A stretch of 18,700 nucleotides of DNA from the NCBI GenBank assembly GCA_031266955.1, contig JAISAA010000177.1:1-18700 (forward strand), in the 5' to 3' direction. The position numbers and the translations under genes were made by a program. This document shows positions 14,869 through 18,700 of this stretch, in pieces. The DNA comes from Oscillospiraceae bacterium. GTDB lineage: Bacteria; Bacillota; Clostridia; Oscillospirales; Oscillospiraceae. The number at the start of each line of letters is the position of its first letter. Position 1 is the first letter of the stretch. Under the pieces are notes generated by a model. That model made no database searches, was not told the origin of the DNA, and was given only the letters and a program-made list of their open reading frames with translations.

Positions 14869-16833
14869 CTATTCATACATACCCGGAAAATCATCCTCGG
14901 TATCGTTGTCCGGCGGAGTCGGGGTCGCGGGCGGCGGGGACTCCCACGGGTCGTAGGTCGCTTCCGGCGGAGTTGGCGTCGGCGGCGTGACCGTCGGGGA
15001 CGGCGTCGGCGTATCTACGACCTCGGGCGGCCCTTTTGAGACCTGAAGCCGTATTTCCGTATGCTCCGGTACCCACTCTCCCTTTCGCGCGACGTAGACC
15101 ACGGTATCCCGCGCCGCCTCGCCGTCCACGTAGTCGATCGGTAGGCCGATGGTGAGGTTGAGGCTTTCCAGCTCCAGCCGCGCCGCCGAAAGCGGCAGGC
15201 CCTCGACGTTCGGCACCTCGACCATTTTGATTTCCGGCCCCTCGGAGTATTCGATATATACCGTCATATTCTTCGCCAAGGCCTCGCCCTCGGACGGCAC
15301 GGTCGCGATGACGAGATCGCGCGTCACGCTCTCGCTTTTGACGGGCTGCATCACGACTTCAAGCCCGAGTCTGAGCTCTGAGTTATCGGAGTTGATTTTT
15401 TCGACGGAGTTTCTCGCCGTCCTGTAATCCTGCCCGACGAGATTCGGCATATGCGGCATCGGGCGCTTGCCCTGCGAGACGAAGAGCGTCACGGCTATTT
15501 TTTCGTCCGTGAGCATTTTGCTGCTGTCCGCCTTGGGGTTTTGCTCGTAAACCACGCCTTCGTCGTACACGTCGCTGTAGGTGGAGTCTCCCGATATCTC
15601 AAACTCGTAATACAGCCCGTATTCGCCGTCAGTACGCACCTCGTTGTACGAGCGCCCGACGAAATTCGGCACCGTGATATATTCGTCGCCGGGCACAAAC
15701 CATTCCTTTACGTTTCCCCAGATGAACAGCAGCGCGCCGAGAGACAGCAGTATGACGGCGGCGACGGCGATAAGCGTCGCCGTGCGGAACGCCGCCCCGC
15801 GGTTGCGTTTGTACTCGTCCCGCGACATTTCGGCGCGTTTGGGGCCGCGCCTCGCCGGCGTCGCCGTCCGTTCGGCGCGGCGCGCGGGCGGCTTCGACAG
15901 CACGGGGATCATTGTCAGCGACCCGGCGTCCGGCACGGGGCGCGTTTCGTCGGCGGCGCGGACCTCCGCCGCGGGCGGCGCGTATTTGAATACGGCGGCG
16001 GGGTTTTTCCGGAATTCCTCAAGGTCGCGCAGCAGCGCGTCCGCCGTCGAGTAGCGCGCGGACAGCTTGGGCTCCATCGCGTGCATCGTGATGTCCTCGA
16101 GCCCGGGCGGCACGTCGGGATTTATTTCGCTCGGCATAAGCGGTATCGCGGAGATGTGCTGTATCGCTACTGAGACGGGCGAATCGCCGACGAACGGCAG
16201 ATGACTCGTAAGCATTTCGTACAGCACGACGCCGAGCGAATAAATGTCCGTGCGCGCGTCCACGTGCCCGCCCTTCGCCTGCTCCGGAGATATATAGTGT
16301 ACGCTGCCGAGGGATTCCTGCGTCAGCGTGCTCTGCGTCGATATCAGCCGCGCTATTCCGAAGTCGGCGACCTTTATGCTGCCGTCCTTCAGGATCATAA
16401 TGTTGTGCGGCTTTATATCGCGGTGGATTATCCCTTTTGAGTGCGCGTGCGAGATCGCTTTTGCTATCTGTATCGAAAAATGCAGAGATTCCTTCCAGCT
16501 CAAAAGCCCCTTGCGGTTTATATACTGCTTCAGCGTAATGCCCTCAATGAGCTCCATTACGATATAGTCCGCCCGCGCCGTTTTCGACACGTCGTATACG
16601 GCCACGATGTTCGGGTGCGACAGCATAGCCACAGCCTGGCTCTCCGTGTGGAACCGGCGGCGGAAATCAGCGTCCCCCGCCAGCTCTTCCTTTAATATTT
16701 TCACGGCGACAAGCCGGTTCAGGCGGTGGCACCGCGCCTTGTAGACGACGGCCATACCGCCCGCGCCGATTTTTTCAAGGATCTCGTACCTGTTGTCGAG
16801 AAGCCGCCCGATATACTTGTCGTTCGCGTCCAT
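14869..16833 (-). CDS. pknB: PASTA-domain Ser/Thr protein kinase (PrkC/PknB/Stk1 type)
   Basis: The 654-residue membrane kinase senses cell-wall fragments or lipid II outside and phosphorylates growth and wall proteins inside. The kinase domain (about 10-275) shows the glycine loop GAGGMAVVY (23-31), Lys45 in VAVK, HRDIKPHN (137-144), DFG (157-159) and SPEQ (182-185). A basic juxtamembrane stretch leads to one membrane helix at 351-372. Three extracellular PASTA repeats follow, at about 386-455, 458-532 and 533-601. The last 53 residues are an acidic tail rich in Pro and Thr (TPTPSPTVTPPTPTPP). AAAGGAGTG 7 bases before the ATG is a strong ribosome binding site. The cognate PP2C phosphatase gene ends 28 bases upstream, the usual pairing. 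Its substrates may include the elongation proteins encoded nearby, but that is inference. Confidence 0.95.
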   Translation of the reverse strand: MDANDKYIGRLLDNRYEILEKIGAGGMAVVYKARCHRLNRLVAVKILKEELAGDADFRRRFHTESQAVAMLSHPNIVAVYDVSKTARADYIVMELIEGITLKQYINRKGLLSWKESLHFSIQIAKAISHAHSKGIIHRDIKPHNIMILKDGSIKVADFGIARLISTQSTLTQESLGSVHYISPEQAKGGHVDARTDIYSLGVVLYEMLTSHLPFVGDSPVSVAIQHISAIPLMPSEINPDVPPGLEDITMHAMEPKLSARYSTADALLRDLEEFRKNPAAVFKYAPPAAEVRAADETRPVPDAGSLTMIPVLSKPPARRAERTATPARRGPKRAEMSRDEYKRNRGAAFRTATLIAVAAVILLSLGALLFIWGNVKEWFVPGDEYITVPNFVGRSYNEVRTDGEYGLYYEFEISGDSTYSDVYDEGVVYEQNPKADSSKMLTDEKIAVTLFVSQGKRPMPHMPNLVGQDYRTARNSVEKINSDNSELRLGLEVVMQPVKSESVTRDLVIATVPSEGEALAKNMTVYIEYSEGPEIKMVEVPNVEGLPLSAARLELESLNLTIGLPIDYVDGEAARDTVVYVARKGEWVPEHTEIRLQVSKGPPEVVDTPTPSPTVTPPTPTPPEATYDPWESPPPATPTPPDNDTEDDFPGMYE

Positions 16834-16861
16834 TTTAGATCACTCCTTTGACCGTAGTTTT

Positions 16862-17590
16862 TTATACCTTTACCGCCACAACGGTCACATTGTCCGGCGC
16901 GCCCCGGCGCAGCGCTTCTTCTATAAGCCGCGAGCACAGCGCGGAAAGCTCGCCGCCGCGCCGCGTTTCCGCTGAAAGCTCGTCTCCCGTCAGGAGATTT
17001 GAGAGCCCGTCCGAGCAGAGCACGAGATAGTCTCCGCGCCGCAGCGTCAGCCTGAAAATATCAGGCGCCTCGCCGGAGCCGGCGCCGAGCGCGCGCGTGA
17101 TGAGGTTCCTGTTCGGATGACGCCGCGCCTGCTCGAGCGTTATTTCCCCGCGGGCGACCATATCCTCCACGACGGAATGATCCCGCGTCACCCGCAACGC
17201 GCTCCCGTCCGAGACGTGATACGCCCTCGAATCCCCGACGTTTACGACGACGGCGCCGTCCCCCGAGACGACGGCGGCGACAAGCGTCGTGCCCATCCCG
17301 CGGCAGTCCTCGTCGGTCTCAGCCCGCTCGTACACTATCCCGTCGGCTCGCAATACCGCTTCGGCGACGGCCTGCTCCGGCGGTCCATCCGGAGCTCCGG
17401 CGGAAAAGTACGCGTCCATACTGTCGAGAAAGCTGCCGACGGCAAGCTCCGCGGCGACGTCCCCCGCGTTCGCTCCGCCCATACCGTCGCAGACGACGGC
17501 GACGACCGTACCGCCGTACACGCGCGTACCGAACGCGTCCTGATTGGCGCGCCGCGCGCGCCCTATGTCAGTTTGCCCGAAAATCTCCAT
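16862..17590 (-). CDS. prpC: PP2C-family protein phosphatase (PrpC/Stp1 type)
   Basis: The 242-residue metal-dependent phosphatase reverses phosphorylation by the adjacent PASTA kinase. Family motifs are all present: TDIGRARRANQD with Asp18, VCDGMGG with Asp35 and Gly36 binding the two metals, NVGDSRAY, RDHSVVEDMV, LCSDGL with Asp194, and PDNVTVV with Asp233. The start is ATG at 17588-17590, since MEIFGQTDIGR is the normal beginning and AAAAGG lies five bases upstream. The reading frame stays open for another 89 codons towards rlmN, but that part is Arg/Pro-rich, overlaps the rlmN coding region and is not credible. It lies 74 bases after rlmN and 28 bases before the kinase gene in a single-direction cluster. 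The protein should be cytosolic; no membrane segment is seen. Confidence 0.94.
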   Translation of the reverse strand: MEIFGQTDIGRARRANQDAFGTRVYGGTVVAVVCDGMGGANAGDVAAELAVGSFLDSMDAYFSAGAPDGPPEQAVAEAVLRADGIVYERAETDEDCRGMGTTLVAAVVSGDGAVVVNVGDSRAYHVSDGSALRVTRDHSVVEDMVARGEITLEQARRHPNRNLITRALGAGSGEAPDIFRLTLRRGDYLVLCSDGLSNLLTGDELSAETRRGGELSALCSRLIEEALRRGAPDNVTVVAVKV

Positions 17591-17664
17591 AAGCGCCTTT
17601 TCTCCCTGCAACCGGACGGTCGTTCGCTTCGCTGCGCGGACTTTGCCTTTGCCCGCGCGCCGCG

Positions 17665-18696
17665 CTATCCGCTCCGGGCCGACGACCGGCGGAGCTGTCC
17701 GCACGCCGCGTCGATGTCGGCGCCCAGCCGGCGCCGGAACGTGAAATTTACGCGTCCTTCGGTCAGTATCTTTGTAAACGCCGCGGCGTTCTCGCGGCTG
17801 CTGGGGCGCAGCTCTCTTTCCGCCACGTTGTTCAGCAGTATGAGGTTGAGATGCCACGGCGCGCCGCGAAGCAGCCGTACAAGCTCTTTCGCGTGCCTTG
17901 CCGTGTCGTTCACACCGTCGATCAGCGCGTACTCGAATGATACGCGCCGCCCCGTTTTGCCGAAATATCTTCGGCAGGAATCCATCAGCGCGGCGACGCC
18001 TCCGGCTTTGTTCACCGGCATAAGGCGCGTGCGCGTGAGATCGTCCGGCGCGTGAAGCGACACCGACAGCGTCAATTGTAACCCACTTTCCCCGAGTTTG
18101 TCAACTTTTTCTGTAAGCCCGCAGGTCGAGAGCGAAATATGGCGCATTCCGAAGTTCATTCCGCCGGGGTCAGAAACGAGCTCTAAAAAGCGCGTCACGT
18201 TCTCAAAATTGTCGAGCGGCTCTCCGATACCCATCAGCACGATGTTGGAAAGCTTTCTCCCGCAGTCCTTTTCCGAAAAGATGACCTGGTCGAGAATTTC
18301 AGACGGCAGCAGGTCCCGCGAGAGTCCGCCGAGCGTCGACGCGCAGAAAGCGCACCCCATACGGCAGCCCGCCTGGCTGGACACACAAACAGTGTTCCCG
18401 TGCTTATAGCCCATAACGACGGATTCGACGGTCTCCCCGTCCCGCAGCCGCCAGAGATATTTGACCGTCCCGTCGAGCTTCGATTCTCTCCGCTGCGCAA
18501 GCTCCGGCGGCGCGATGTAATAGCGCTCTTTCAGCGTTTCCCTGAAAGCTTTTGAAATATCGGTCATCTCGTCAAAGCTCCGCGCGCCGCGGTGCAGCCA
18601 GGCGAAAATCTGCCCCGCGTTAAATTCGCGCCCGCCGAGCGCGGACACCGCCTCGCGCAGCTCACCCGGCGTCATTGATTTTATATCTTCACTCAT
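17665..18696 (-). CDS. rlmN: Dual-specificity 23S rRNA A2503 / tRNA A37 C2-methyltransferase RlmN
   Basis: RlmN is a radical-SAM enzyme that methylates A2503 of 23S rRNA and A37 of some tRNAs. The 343-residue protein has the N-terminal helical domain, ESVVMGYKHGNTVCVSSQAGC leading into the iron-sulfur motif CRMGCAFC (Cys111, Cys115, Cys118), NIVLMGIGEPLDN for SAM binding, SLSTCGL, and near the C-terminus Cys332 in DIDAACGQLR, the residue that carries the methyl intermediate. Length and motifs are complete. It starts with ATG 4 bases from the window edge, so its ribosome binding site and promoter lie outside. It leads the block with prpC, pknB and rsgA, an order known from other Gram-positive genomes. 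Cfr, the related resistance enzyme that acts at C8, is less likely given this housekeeping context. Confidence 0.95.
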   Translation of the reverse strand: MSEDIKSMTPGELREAVSALGGREFNAGQIFAWLHRGARSFDEMTDISKAFRETLKERYYIAPPELAQRRESKLDGTVKYLWRLRDGETVESVVMGYKHGNTVCVSSQAGCRMGCAFCASTLGGLSRDLLPSEILDQVIFSEKDCGRKLSNIVLMGIGEPLDNFENVTRFLELVSDPGGMNFGMRHISLSTCGLTEKVDKLGESGLQLTLSVSLHAPDDLTRTRLMPVNKAGGVAALMDSCRRYFGKTGRRVSFEYALIDGVNDTARHAKELVRLLRGAPWHLNLILLNNVAERELRPSSRENAAAFTKILTEGRVNFTFRRRLGADIDAACGQLRRSSARSG

Positions 18697-18700
18697 AAAT

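Noticed and set aside
15451..16173. A 240-codon plus-strand frame across the kinase gene
   Set aside because: It is a compositional shadow of pknB, whose kinase and PASTA motifs are unambiguous on the minus strand.
17591..17857. An 89-residue N-terminal extension of the PP2C phosphatase
   Set aside because: It overlaps the rlmN coding region, is Arg-rich and unlike any phosphatase start; ATG 17590 has a ribosome binding site and gives the normal family N-terminus.
17117..18055. A 312-codon plus-strand frame across prpC and rlmN
   Set aside because: It spans two real genes on the other strand, is Arg/Pro/Ser-rich and has no ribosome binding site or family motif.

Overview
The window looks like chromosomal DNA from a high-GC member of the Clostridia (Bacillota). 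The basis is purine-rich Shine-Dalgarno sequences, the gene order rlmN - PP2C phosphatase - PASTA kinase - rsgA that is familiar from Gram-positive bacteria, a U32 protein followed by mreC-mreD-PBP2, and an AMP-ligase that resembles clostridial relatives. An Oscillospirales- or Christensenellales-like origin is a guess from composition. UGA is used as a stop, and I see no rRNA, tRNA, CRISPR array, transposase or phage gene.

Positions 1-5405 (+) form an uptake locus: the C-terminal tail of an ABC ATPase, a NikA/OppA-type solute-binding lipoprotein, then two overlapping half-transporters with the exporter fold that resemble the IrtAB/YbtPQ siderophore importers. The combination suggests import of a metal complex or metallophore rather than of plain peptides. 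Positions 5460-11402 (+) start at a good promoter candidate and carry an RlhA-like U32 protein (23S rRNA hydroxylation), then mreC, mreD and a class B penicillin-binding protein of the PBP2 type, i.e. elongation-phase cell-wall synthesis. An acyl-CoA-synthetase-like AMP-ligase follows at 11498-13273. Positions 13970-18696 (-) carry rlmN, prpC, prkC/pknB and rsgA, which cover ribosome maturation and Ser/Thr phospho-signalling in response to the cell wall. The two gene blocks converge on about 700 gene-free bases (13274-13969) packed with palindromes and repeated units.

The most unusual signal is repetitive DNA. A 63-base GC-rich palindromic unit occurs twice in opposite orientation (59 of 63 bases identical). 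One copy lies just upstream of the ligase; the other lies inside the ligase reading frame and adds roughly 30-35 residues between two conserved motifs without breaking the frame. A third, degenerate copy may lie upstream of the PBP2 gene. Separately, the 186 bases between the U32 gene and mreC hold three successive inverted repeats, the last of which would bury the mreC ribosome binding site, plus a 15-codon ORF that may be what is left of maf.

All calls rest on reading the sequence and on recalled family motifs; no database search was possible.
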